From Desulfobacterales bacterium (GTDB taxonomy: Bacteria > Desulfobacterota > Desulfobacteria > Desulfobacterales > ETH-SRB1): DNA of 19,853 nt. This document shows positions 1-8,000 of the stretch, in pieces (the first letter of the stretch is position 1; every line of letters begins with the position of its first letter). The position numbers were made by a program, and so were the translations under genes. The notes under the pieces are model-generated. The model was not told the DNA's origin. It did not search any database and saw only the letters and a program-made list of their open reading frames with translations. The stretch spans positions 1-19,853 of the forward strand of contig JASEIZ010000015.1 in the NCBI GenBank assembly GCA_030017395.1. The letters are read 5' to 3'.

Positions 1-121
1 GCTCTAAAATTCTGAGCATTAAACGATCCCTGAGCTCTTTTAACCGATATACAATTTCGTTAAGATTAACATCACCTGTTGCCAAATCGTAGCCAAGTGT
101 TATATAAATTTGATGTTCCAT
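1..121 (-). CDS. 5' end of a minus-strand gene, cut by the window edge; possibly a transposase
   Basis: Reading leftward from the ATG at 121-119, a frame stays open for 40 codons to the window edge and begins MEHQIYITLGYDLATGDVNL. On the minus strand AAAGGAAAGAG lies just before the start, giving an acceptable ribosome binding site, although it is partly folded into the inverted repeat at 121-180. The peptide has no motif I can assign. Because the next 700 bases hold hairpins and an IS630 fragment, an insertion-sequence gene is a reasonable guess, but an ordinary gene is not excluded. No function is claimed. Confidence 0.4.
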   Translation of the reverse strand, partial: MEHQIYITLGYDLATGDVNLNEIVYRLKELRDRLMLRILE

Positions 122-180
122 CACGATCTCTTTCCTTTCGGTTTTTGTTGGGTAACTTTAACCATAGAAAGAGATCGTGA
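121..180. repeat. 14-bp perfect inverted repeat around the start of the leftward gene
   Basis: TCACGATCTCTTTC at 121-134 is matched exactly by its reverse complement GAAAGAGATCGTGA at 167-180, with a 32-base loop. The left arm contains the likely ribosome binding site of the minus-strand frame that starts at 121. The transcript of that gene could therefore sequester its own start, or the repeat could be a protein binding site or an element end. Confidence 0.6.
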
Positions 181-245
181 TTTAATCAAATAAAACAAAG
201 TAAATGCTAAAATCCGAGCTTTATGCTTGAAAATTCCAAACCCCG

Positions 246-330
246 GCGGTGCTAAACCCACCGCAGAAAAGTTCCCTGTGCTCCGACGGGCTTTCTGAGG
301 GGCCCATTCTCGCACAGAAAACTTTTCTGC
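246..330. repeat. Pair of strong hairpins in a gene-free stretch
   Basis: GCGGTG (246-251) pairs with CACCGC (259-264) in a small hairpin. Overlapping its right side is a longer one: GCAGAAAAGTT (263-273) with AACTTTTCTGC (320-330), continued after a small internal loop by CTGTGC (276-281) with GCACAG (312-317). The region from about 181 to 418 shows no convincing gene. The structures fit an insertion-sequence end or a transcribed structured leader for the leftward gene, but I cannot assign them to a known family. Confidence 0.45.
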
Positions 331-418
331 TGGCCCGTTGCTTCGAACAAAGTTTGAGATTAGATTTTTTAAGTTTACCCATATAAAGCTAAATGCCGTA
401 ACTTTTGAACGTTACTAA

Positions 419-838
419 ATTTTTGGGTTGTGCAGGAGCAGTACGGGTATCGACAGCTTCCGAGATTTGGTTGATCTCGTCATGAGCAAGGAACCGTATC
501 GATCGGCCCAGCGGGTCTTTTGGATAACTGACAATGGCTCCTCGCATAGAGGGCAATCCTCTATCGATCGTCTCCAAAGCTGGTATCCCAATGCGGTTCA
601 AGTACATACGCCAATCCATGCCAGTTGGCTTAACCAGGTTGAAATTTACTTTTCCGTATTACAGAGAAAAGTTCTTACACCAAACGACTTTGAAAATCTC
701 GTGGATCTCAAAAATAGAATCCTCAGTTTTCAGGAATCATATGAAACTATCGCAAAACCTTTCGAGTGGAAATTCACCCGAGAGGACATGAAAAAAGTGC
801 TGGCCAAATTAGATGACAAACAAAAAATGGCAGCATAA
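419..838 (+). pseudogene. 5'-truncated IS630-family transposase (C-terminal catalytic half)
   Basis: The frame opens after the stop codon at 416-418 and runs to 838, but encodes only the C-terminal half of an IS630-type DDE transposase. Visible signatures are the second catalytic Asp in FWITDNGSSHRGQ, the HASWLNQVEIYFS block carrying the catalytic Glu, and the typical tail ending in PFEWKFTREDM. Full-length members also have an N-terminal helix-turn-helix and the first catalytic Asp, both absent here. The annotatable TTG start at 428 is an artefact of the truncation, as its first residues already match the interior of the family. The fragment cannot transpose by itself. The right end of the element lies near 870, where the sequence changes into an iorA remnant. 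Confidence 0.85.
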
Positions 839-870
839 AAATACGTCACCGAATTTTTGACCCAGAGCAC

Positions 871-1130
871 TTAGTTATAAAGGAGTATCGGTCGTTATAT
901 CAAAACAGATGTGCACCCTTTATGCTAAGAGCCTGAAAATGCTCAAAGCCTTGCCGTTTTATATCAGCGATAAATGCAAAAATCACAAAAATTGCGTCAA
1001 TGAACTCGCATGCCCGGCATTTTATATTCAGGATAAAAGGGTTAAAATCGACCCTGATATGTGTGTCGGCTGCTCAATCTGCGCTCAGATCTGCCCGGAA
1101 AACGCAATTTTACCGTTAAAAAATAAATAG
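871..1130 (+). pseudogene. iorA: C-terminal ferredoxin stub of indolepyruvate:ferredoxin oxidoreductase alpha subunit
   Basis: From about 871 the frame reads SYKGVSVVISKQMCTLYAK and then two cysteine motifs. The first is the shortened one with its last three Cys in the order CKNHKNCV...LACPA, and the second is a canonical CVGCSICAQICP. A GVSVVIS-type strand followed by this ferredoxin pair is the usual C-terminus of IorA, the TPP-dependent alpha subunit that oxidises aryl pyruvates with ferredoxin. The remaining roughly 500 residues, including the TPP domain, are missing. The reading frame continues upstream of the ATG at 909 to the stop at 858-860, and the family similarity begins immediately after the IS630 end. 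This points to insertion and rearrangement. A free-standing 73-aa ferredoxin starting at 909 is the alternative; that ATG has no good ribosome binding site. Confidence 0.7.
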
Positions 1131-1187
1131 AAAAAGCCGTCATTTTCTGTGAGTTCTTATACAACAAAACACAAGGGATTATATTAG

Positions 1188-1787
1188 ATGATTGAAAAAT
1201 TGCGACTTCATATTTCTCAAATAGTTGTTGTTTTATTAGTTGTGTTAATTTGTGTTTCCAACAGCCTGTGGGAAGATAAGGCACCATTTGTACCCATGAT
1301 TTTGTTTCTTTTGGGTGCTGTTATGATTGGCATCGCTTCTTTGGGCAGATTATGGTGCTCTGTCTATATCGCAGGCTATAAGACAGACTATTTAGTCACG
1401 CAAGGTCCATATTCCATGTGCAGGAATCCGTTATACTTTTTTAGCTTTATCGGTGCGCTGGGTGTTGGCTTTGCTTCTGAGAGTTTTCTAATTCCACTTA
1501 TTATTTTAATTGCTTTTGCGATATATTATCCGCCTGTAATTAAGAGTGAGGAAGCAGAACTGGCAAAATTGCATAAAAATGAATTTGAAGTGTATTTTAA
1601 AAAAGTACCAAAATTTTTTCCAAAAATATCCTGTCTAACGGAACCAGAAGAATATATCATAAAACCGGTGATTTTTAAAAAGCACATGTTTAGCGCTCTC
1701 TGGTTTATATGGCTCATGGGCATCCTTGAAATCATTGAAGGACTTCATGAGCTAAATGTTCTTCCTACAATATTTAATATATATTGA
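1188..1787 (+). CDS. Membrane methyltransferase of the PEMT/ICMT family
   Basis: This 199-residue integral membrane protein has hydrophobic segments at roughly residues 9-25, 34-52, 82-115 and 166-182. The SAM-binding signature of isoprenylcysteine carboxyl methyltransferase/phospholipid methyltransferase proteins is clear: GPYSMCRNPLYF at 73-84, and EEAELAKLHKNEFEVYFKKV at about 121-140, where acidic residues and the closing FP lie before the last helix. It should transfer a methyl group from SAM to a lipid or a membrane-embedded thiol; the substrate cannot be told from sequence. A tail of about 50 residues after the catalytic core adds one more membrane segment. AAGGGA at 1173-1178 serves as a ribosome binding site. 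It stands alone between the iorA remnant and the kor promoter region, so context gives no hint to its pathway. Confidence 0.8.
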   Translation: MIEKLRLHISQIVVVLLVVLICVSNSLWEDKAPFVPMILFLLGAVMIGIASLGRLWCSVYIAGYKTDYLVTQGPYSMCRNPLYFFSFIGALGVGFASESFLIPLIILIAFAIYYPPVIKSEEAELAKLHKNEFEVYFKKVPKFFPKISCLTEPEEYIIKPVIFKKHMFSALWFIWLMGILEIIEGLHELNVLPTIFNIY

Positions 1788-2027
1788 TTTGTCTATCCTG
1801 CGCCTGAACATAGACGGACTAAAAACCGCGCCCCCTTTAGTCAGGTACGCTGTTAAGTCCCAGGGACTCAATTATAAACAAATAAATCAAAGGATAAGGA
1901 CATCAGCAAACCCCTCTGGAAATTTCTGTTTTAGTTGCCAAACGATTTCTGCGAGCGAAACCTCAAGATACCCCTAAAAAAGTGAAGGAGTATCATCAAT
2001 TTGCTTAAAACACCGCAAATATTATTA
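1788..2027. other. Gene-free stretch upstream of the kor promoter
   Basis: Between the methyltransferase stop and the kor promoter, about 240 bases contain no convincing gene. A short open frame overlapping the methyltransferase end runs to 1977, but its codon use and low-complexity peptide look random. No perfect long hairpin or T-run terminator was found. The sequence becomes AT-rich towards 2010, leading into the promoter. Confidence 0.5.
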
Positions 2028-2055
2028 TTGACAAACTTATTGATAATTATATATT
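2028..2055 (+). promoter_or_regulatory. Sigma70-like promoter of the kor-hdr operon
   Basis: TTGACA at 2028-2033, a perfect -35 consensus, is followed after 16 bases by TATATT at 2050-2055, in a strongly AT-rich stretch. Transcription would start near 2062, leaving a leader of about 50 bases before the korD ATG at 2113. It is the only good promoter I see ahead of the long plus-strand gene run, whose genes overlap or are closely spaced down to 12569. Confidence 0.6.
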
Positions 2056-2112
2056 TGCTAAAATTTCTGATTACTAATACCAATTATTGTTTTTTACTTG
2101 GGGAAAGCCCAT

Positions 2113-2427
2113 ATGAAATTCTGGCGGGTTCCACTTGATGCGGACGAAATACATGTTTCTAAGGGCATAGTATATATTCTTGAAGACCGATGCAAGGGGT
2201 GTGGTTACTGTATTGAATTTTGTCCACAGCAGGTTCTGGAATTTTCTTCACTGTTCAATAAAATGGGATATCATCTTCCATCTGTAAAAAAGCCGGACGA
2301 CTGTTTGAATTGCCATTACTGCGAAATAATTTGCCCTGAATTTGCAATATATTCTGTTGAGGTTACCGGTGAGGAATCAGAGATCAGGGGTCAGGGGTCA
2401 GAAAAACATAATGAAACCGGCAGTTAA
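2113..2427 (+). CDS. korD: 2-oxoacid:ferredoxin oxidoreductase delta subunit (2[4Fe-4S] ferredoxin)
   Basis: The 104-residue product is the ferredoxin-like subunit of a four-subunit 2-oxoglutarate (KOR-type) oxidoreductase. It carries electrons from the catalytic beta subunit to soluble ferredoxin in the cytoplasm. Two complete cluster motifs are visible: C27-x2-C30-x2-C33-x3-C37-P and C64-x2-C67-x2-C70-x3-C74-P. I chose the ATG at 2113 over the in-frame TTG at 2098 because GGGGAAAG at 2100-2107 is correctly spaced from it. The last 20 residues or so are hydrophilic, are not part of the fold, and are encoded by a heptanucleotide repeat (2377-2404). The gene overlaps korA by 17 bases, suggesting translational coupling. 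Confidence 0.88.
   Translation: MKFWRVPLDADEIHVSKGIVYILEDRCKGCGYCIEFCPQQVLEFSSLFNKMGYHLPSVKKPDDCLNCHYCEIICPEFAIYSVEVTGEESEIRGQGSEKHNETGS
2377..2404 (+). repeat. Heptanucleotide array inside the 3' end of korD
   Basis: Four consecutive 7-base units read TCAGAGA, TCAGGGG, TCAGGGG, TCAGAAA. They encode the non-conserved tail of KorD and lie directly before the korA start at 2411, where a normal Shine-Dalgarno sequence would be; AGGGG at 2387-2390 and 2393-2397 is the only purine-rich candidate nearby. Confidence 0.7.
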
Positions 2428-3556
2428 CACAGGCGAATATTTTATTACCGGCGATGTTGCCTGTGCTGAAGGGGCTTTGGCAGCAGGATGCCGTTTTTTT
2501 GGGGGATATCCCATAACTCCTGCTACCGAAATTGCCGAACATCTTTCTCTTAGGCTTCCGAAAGTCGGAGGCACCTTTATACAGATGGAAGATGAAATTG
2601 CGGCCATTGCGGCCGTGCTTGGAGCTTCATGGGGCGGCGTAAAAAGCATGACAGCCACGTCCGGTCCCGGTTTCAGCCTTATGATGGAAAATATCGGGCT
2701 TGGAATCTGCACTGAAACCCCCTGCGTGGTTGTAAATGTGCAGAGGGCTGGGCCATCCACGGGTCTTCCAACTCAGGGAGCCCAGGGCGACATGATGCAG
2801 GCAAGATGGGGTTCCCACGGGCACTACGAAATTATCGTGCTTGCGCCTTTTTCTCCACAAGAGCTTTTTTATCAGACAATTACGGCTTTTAACCTTAGCG
2901 AGATATATCGTTTACCTGTCCTCATAATGACCGATGAAATGGTCGGACATATGAGTGAAAAGGTAATCATTCCTGATGCAAAAAAGATTATGACCGTATC
3001 CCGCTGCAAACCAAAAGGAAGAAAAAACCGTTTTAAACTCTATGAGCCCGGGCCAAACATGGTCGCTCCCATGCCCGCCGCAGGAGAGGGTTATAACATG
3101 CATGTGACAGGCCTTACACATGATACAAGAGGCTATCCGATCATGACGGTTGAAACTCAGAAGCAGATGATGGATAGACTGATCGGAAAAATTCGCGGTA
3201 ATTTAAATGATATTATACAAACCGAAAGTTATTGTCTGGATGATGCGGAAATAGCCGTTGTTTCTTACGGCATTTCTGCAAGAACCAGTTTTGCCGCTGT
3301 TGATGAGGCCAGAAAGAAGGGGATCAAGGCTGGACTTTTGCGTTTGATTACAATATGGCCTTTCCCCGAAGATAAGATCAGGGAACTGGCCAACAGGGTA
3401 AAGGGTTTCGTGACAGTTGAAATTAATCTGGGCCAGATCCATCTGGAGGTTCAGCGATCCATTGGCGGAAAGGTGCCTGCCTTTTTAGTAGGAGATGCCG
3501 GAGGAGCAGTTATTCCTCCTGACAGGGTTCTTGAAGTGTTGGAGGAGGCGTTTTGA
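2411..3556 (+). CDS. korA: 2-oxoacid:ferredoxin oxidoreductase subunit alpha
   Basis: This 381-residue protein is the pyrimidine-binding/transketolase-C alpha subunit of a KOR-type enzyme, which oxidatively decarboxylates 2-oxoglutarate or a similar 2-oxoacid to acyl-CoA and reduces ferredoxin. Diagnostic stretches are GDVACAEGALAAGCRFFGGYP with YPITP at 33-37, the acidic QMEDEIAA block that activates TPP from the neighbouring subunit, and TATSGPGFSLMMENIGL. Length and arrangement match KorA rather than the single-chain pyruvate enzymes. The frame remains open upstream to 2342, but those extra residues are encoded by the korD repeat, and the family homology begins just after the ATG at 2411. 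It overlaps korB by 4 bases. The exact 2-oxoacid is not determinable here; 2-oxoglutarate is the best guess. Confidence 0.9.
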   Translation: MKPAVNTGEYFITGDVACAEGALAAGCRFFGGYPITPATEIAEHLSLRLPKVGGTFIQMEDEIAAIAAVLGASWGGVKSMTATSGPGFSLMMENIGLGICTETPCVVVNVQRAGPSTGLPTQGAQGDMMQARWGSHGHYEIIVLAPFSPQELFYQTITAFNLSEIYRLPVLIMTDEMVGHMSEKVIIPDAKKIMTVSRCKPKGRKNRFKLYEPGPNMVAPMPAAGEGYNMHVTGLTHDTRGYPIMTVETQKQMMDRLIGKIRGNLNDIIQTESYCLDDAEIAVVSYGISARTSFAAVDEARKKGIKAGLLRLITIWPFPEDKIRELANRVKGFVTVEINLGQIHLEVQRSIGGKVPAFLVGDAGGAVIPPDRVLEVLEEAF

Positions 3557-4374
3557 GACCTGGTCACCCATTGGATGATTTATTGCGAACAGATCGGATT
3601 CCGTCTATCTGGTGTCCTGGATGCGGGATCGGAACAGCCTTTTCTTCCTGTTTGACAGCAATAAAGGAAAGCAAAATTGATCCCAAAAAAATTGTGATGG
3701 TATCAGGAATAGGTTGTTCAGGACGTGCCGCTGGTTACGTCAAACTTGATTCCTTTCATACCACACATGGAAGGGCGATCCCTTTTGCAACGGGTTTAAA
3801 ACTGGCCAGACCCGATCTTACGGTAATTGTATTCAGCGGCGACGGAGACCTCTTTGCCATAGGCGGGAATCATTTTATCCATGCGGCGCGACGTAATGTG
3901 GATATAACCGTTATCTGTGTTAATAATTTTAATTATGGCATGACAGGAGGCCAGGCTGCAGCAACCACCCCAACTATGGCAAAAACCCCGACAACACCTT
4001 TCGGCAACCCTGAAACCCCCTTTAATTTACCCTTAATGGCATATGCATCAGGAGCGGTATATGTGGCCAGATGGACCATACTCCACTCGCGTGACATAAC
4101 GGAATCAATTAATGAGTCGCTCGCAAAAACAGGATTTTCCTTTGTGGAGGTTCTTTCCCCCTGCCCGGTTAATTACGGACGACGCAACAAAGAAAAACCA
4201 CTCGACACATTAAAGATATATAAGGATAAAACCATAATAAAAAATGGGGCGCATCCAACACAAGCTGATCTTGACTATGAAAAGGGGATTATACTGGGTA
4301 AGTTTATTGATATTAATCGTCCGACATTCGGAGAGAGATACGAAAAGATCTGCAGGCAGGATAAGCCGCAATAG
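3553..4374 (+). CDS. korB: 2-oxoacid:ferredoxin oxidoreductase subunit beta (TPP-binding)
   Basis: The 273-residue beta subunit binds thiamine diphosphate and the proximal [4Fe-4S] cluster. Visible features are WCPGCGIG with C21 and C24, GIGCSGR with C55, and LSPCPVN with C204, together forming the expected four cluster ligands. The Mg-TPP motif GDGDLFAIGGNH begins at residue 96 and is completed by VNNFNYGMTGGQ. Translation starts at TTG 3553, inside the korA stop (TTGA overlap), with an excellent GGAGGAGG ribosome binding site at 3541-3548. The length is normal for four-subunit KOR enzymes. A 62-base gap without a strong Shine-Dalgarno sequence separates it from korC. Confidence 0.92.
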   Translation: MRPGHPLDDLLRTDRIPSIWCPGCGIGTAFSSCLTAIKESKIDPKKIVMVSGIGCSGRAAGYVKLDSFHTTHGRAIPFATGLKLARPDLTVIVFSGDGDLFAIGGNHFIHAARRNVDITVICVNNFNYGMTGGQAAATTPTMAKTPTTPFGNPETPFNLPLMAYASGAVYVARWTILHSRDITESINESLAKTGFSFVEVLSPCPVNYGRRNKEKPLDTLKIYKDKTIIKNGAHPTQADLDYEKGIILGKFIDINRPTFGERYEKICRQDKPQ

Positions 4375-4436
4375 TTACAAGTAACTCGAAAACTAACTGT
4401 CACGGCCCAAACAGCCTGAATAGTTACTATCAAACC

Positions 4437-5033
4437 ATGACTGATAAGCATAAAAAAAGCAAAAAAGAGATTATTATTACAGGATTCGGCGGCCAGGGTA
4501 TTATCATGGCTGGTCGTATACTCGGAAGATCTGCGGCTTTGGGAGACCGGAAAGAAAGCGTGTTTACACAGTCTTACGGGCCTGAATCGCGCGGAGGCGC
4601 CTGCAACGCTCAGGTTGTAATCTCGGAAGAACCCATCCGCTATCCTTATGTAAGGCATCCGGATATACTTATATGCATGTCTCAGACTGGATACGAAAAA
4701 TTTATCATGCAGATGACAAATGAAACGATTTTGCTTATAGACCAGGATCTTGTGCATCTGACCTTGAATAAATGCGATTCTTTTTCCATACCTGCCACAC
4801 GCATGGCCGAAGAACTGGGGCGAAAGATGATGGCAAATATCATTATGCTCGGTTTTTGCACTACCATAACAAAAGTTGTCTCCATAGATGCGGCTCTTGA
4901 TAGTGTCGCGGATTCTGTGCCAAAAGGTACGGAAGAAACAAATATCAGGGCATTTAAAAAAGGCTTTGATTATGGTCTGGCAATCCTTAAGGGGCGCGAC
5001 AGGAAGGCTGTGGGCAAGACAGGAGCAGTTTAA
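4437..5033 (+). CDS. korC: 2-oxoacid:ferredoxin oxidoreductase subunit gamma
   Basis: The 198-residue gamma subunit is the CoA-domain partner of KorA and KorB. It opens after a lysine-rich stretch with the family signature EIIITGFGGQGIIMAGRILG, then SYGPESRGGACNAQVVIS, and later hydrophobic strands such as NETILLIDQDLVH. The start at 4437 is the first ATG before the conserved strand; no clear Shine-Dalgarno sequence is present, so expression may depend on coupling through the 62-base spacer. The stop TAA shares its last base with the ATG of the next gene (TAATG at 5031-5035), which ties the KOR enzyme directly to the HdrA-like fusion. It completes the D-A-B-C order. Confidence 0.9.
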   Translation: MTDKHKKSKKEIIITGFGGQGIIMAGRILGRSAALGDRKESVFTQSYGPESRGGACNAQVVISEEPIRYPYVRHPDILICMSQTGYEKFIMQMTNETILLIDQDLVHLTLNKCDSFSIPATRMAEELGRKMMANIIMLGFCTTITKVVSIDAALDSVADSVPKGTEETNIRAFKKGFDYGLAILKGRDRKAVGKTGAV

Positions 5034-8000
5034 TGAAACGCGCAAAAGACAGGCTTCGCAGGGTTATCGTTATAGGCGCCACACCAGCCGGAATAGCCGC
5101 GACCAACAAGCTTGGCGAGCTTGGCATTCCGGTTGCCCTTGTTGATTCAGATTGTGATCTTGATTTAAAACTTTCCCGCGATGAATATAAACTGAAAACA
5201 GGCATTCCTCTCAATCATGCCCACCGGCCCGGATTGATAAGAATTTTGAGAAATCCGGGCATTCGAACTGTTTTACCTGTTGAAATAACCTACATAAAGC
5301 ACAGTCCCCAGGGCTTTCGCTTACGCATGAATCGATTACAGACTTTTGTGGATCAGGATCGATGCGTATTATGCGGCCGCTGTATAGATATTTGTCCGGT
5401 TTCAGCTCCTGGAGGGGAAAAAGCAATAAGTTTTAACAGCAGGCACAGCCTTCCGGGCAGCGCGGTTATCGACAAAAGGCAACAACCCCTTTGCAGGGAA
5501 AACTGCCCGCTTGGAGTTAATGTCCAGGGATATGTCGCTCTTGCAAAGGCAGGCAGATTTTCAGATGCTTTGAATCTCATCAGGGAAGATAACATCCTGC
5601 CGGGCATCTGCGGACGAATTTGCACACACCCTTGCGAGAAGGCCTGTAGAAGAGGCGATATAGACGATCCGATTGCAATAAAGGATATAAAGAGATTTTT
5701 GGCAGACTATGAGCTGTTGCATAAAGAAAAGATAAAACACGGGCTTGAGACTTTCATAAAACAAAAAAGGCCTGAGTCGATCGCCATTATCGGTTCCGGA
5801 CCCGCCGGTCTATCTGCTGCCGCCGATCTTGCAAAGCATGGCTACCAGGTAACAATTTTTGAAAAGGAAAAGATGGCGGGCGGGCTGCTTAGGTACGGAA
5901 TCGGTCCTCATCGTCTTCCCAGAGATATTCTCGACATTGAAATAGCATATATTGAGAAGCTTGGGGTAAAATTCATAACATCCGCTTTAATCGATTTAGA
6001 CAGTGATATTGACAGTCTTAAAAAGGACTTTGACGCTGTTATCATAGCCACAGGAACATGGTCTGACCGTATGCTCGGCATTCCAGGGGAAACTCTTGAA
6101 GGTGTTGAAGGGTGTATATCCTTTCTTAAAAAAGTCTATTCCAACGAAATAAATGAGCTGAAAAAAAATGTAGCTGTGATCGGAGATGGAAATGCCGCAT
6201 TTGATCTGGCCAGAACACTTATACGTATTGGAGCCAAAGTCACAATATTATCATGGTTTCCCAGGAACTTAATTCCAGCAGATACAGAAGAGATAAAAGC
6301 AGCGGAAGAAGAGGGGGTTGTTATAAAAGACAGCCTTCAGGTGACCGCCTTTATAGAAAAAAACAACAAGCTAAACAAATTGCGTTGCGTCCCTACCAAA
6401 CCAGGAGAACCTGATAAACAAGGAATCCCCTGGCCTGTCATGATCCCGGAAAGCAAGCCTTTTGAACTTGAATTTGAGAGGGCTTTTGTAGCAACCGGTC
6501 AGGTCGGGGCATTTAAAGGCAGCAAAAGTAAAGGGGGCTGCAATATCACTGGTCATGGCTATATCAACGTTGATGAATCCTTTAGCACAAATATTTCCAG
6601 TGTATATGCGGCCGGAGATGCGGTTTCAGGTCCGTCGTCCGTGGTTCAGGCCATGGCAACCGGCAGAAAGGCTGCCTTAGCGGTTCACAGGAACATTTCA
6701 GGCAAACAACATGAAATCAACAGTGTATCGAGACCCTCAAACAAAGATTTTCCGGAAATACCGAAAGATATTCCCGTGCTGTCACGGCCAGAGATGCTGC
6801 ATAGACAAGCGGATGCCTGCAGGGATAATTTTTTGGAAGTTGTATTGGGATATAGTGAATCGCAGGTTGTTTTTGAAGCCGGGCGATGCCTGCAGTGTGG
6901 CGTATGTTCCCAGTGCCTTCAGTGTGTTGACGCCTGCGGCTCAATCAACGCTGTGAAGCATGGATGTCTTCCGGAAGACATTATTGAAAACTCCGGCGTC
7001 ATAATTATAGCTGATCCATCTATGGCCACCGGCATTAAGGGGGAGGATGTAATAAGAGCATATGGTCCAAAGAATGCAACGCCGGATATATATGCTATGA
7101 TCCTGAGGGGTTATGCAGCGGCTGCACAGGCCATGATTCTGCTCGGTGGAAGCTCGCAACAGTTAAAAGGACATGGTTTTTCCTTTTACCCTCCTGACCC
7201 GGGTCTTTCTTCCGATATGCGTATCGGAATATTTGTTTGCAAATGCAATGATTCTCTTGGATGGCTTGAAGGGATGAGTGAATATATTAATGAATTAAGA
7301 TCCCGGAAGGATGTTGTACATGCTGAAGCCATGAGCTCTGCATGTATGCCTGAAGGCTCATCAGAACTTATAAGAACGATTCGCAAAAAAGGTATTACGC
7401 GTATAGTTCTTGCGTCCTGTATATGCTGCCCATTGAATTTTGTATGCAGTGCGTGTACCGACCAGAGAAGCAGACTAAAATACGCTCTGTTTACAGGGAC
7501 TGGGATAAGCCGGTCCATGGTCGAGGCTTGTAATTTGAGGGGAGAAGTTCTGAGACTTGTGGCAAACAATCCTTCACTGGCTTTAAGCAGGTTCAGAGGG
7601 CTGATAGATCGCTCTATTGAACGGTCGAGAAGATTAAAGCCTTTGCCGGTACTTGTAAGAAACTATAATTTTACAACCGCAGTGATCGGCGAGTCTGAAC
7701 CGGCTGTGAGCAGCGCTTTTGCCCTTGCTGAATCAGGATTAGAAGTTTTTTTGTTTGGGACTTCTAAAAAACCTCTTAGTGAAAAACTGAGCCATCCGAA
7801 TATTCACAGTTTTGAAGGGTCTTCGGCAAAGTGGTTCAGCGGCACACTCGGAGATTTTCAGGTTTTTATAGATATGGGCGATTTCCAGCAAACCGTACGT
7901 GTGGGCTCTGTTATACTGGGTGAAAGATCAAGGAAAAAAATTCAGCATATACACCAGAAAGGATTGCCGAGTCGTATTGTTGCATCGTCTTTGCAAAAAA

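Noticed and set aside
121..315. Minus-strand 64-residue open frame
   Set aside because: It spans the hairpins and the inverted repeat, has no motif or ribosome binding site, and looks like a leader region read by chance.
534..791. Second-frame peptide inside the IS630 fragment
   Set aside because: The overlapping frame has the DDE transposase motifs; this one has none and is a shadow.
1756..1977. Plus-strand 73-residue open frame after the methyltransferase
   Set aside because: It overlaps the methyltransferase end in another frame, has no ribosome binding site and its peptide resembles no protein.
2098..2112. TTG at 2098 as the korD start
   Set aside because: The purine-rich GGGGAAAG lies after it and is correctly spaced for the ATG at 2113, so the five extra residues are unlikely.
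4275..5045. Long antisense open frame (256 residues) opposite korC
   Set aside because: korC is a clear gene with family motifs over this stretch; the antisense peptide is Cys/His-rich without pattern, as expected for a shadow frame.
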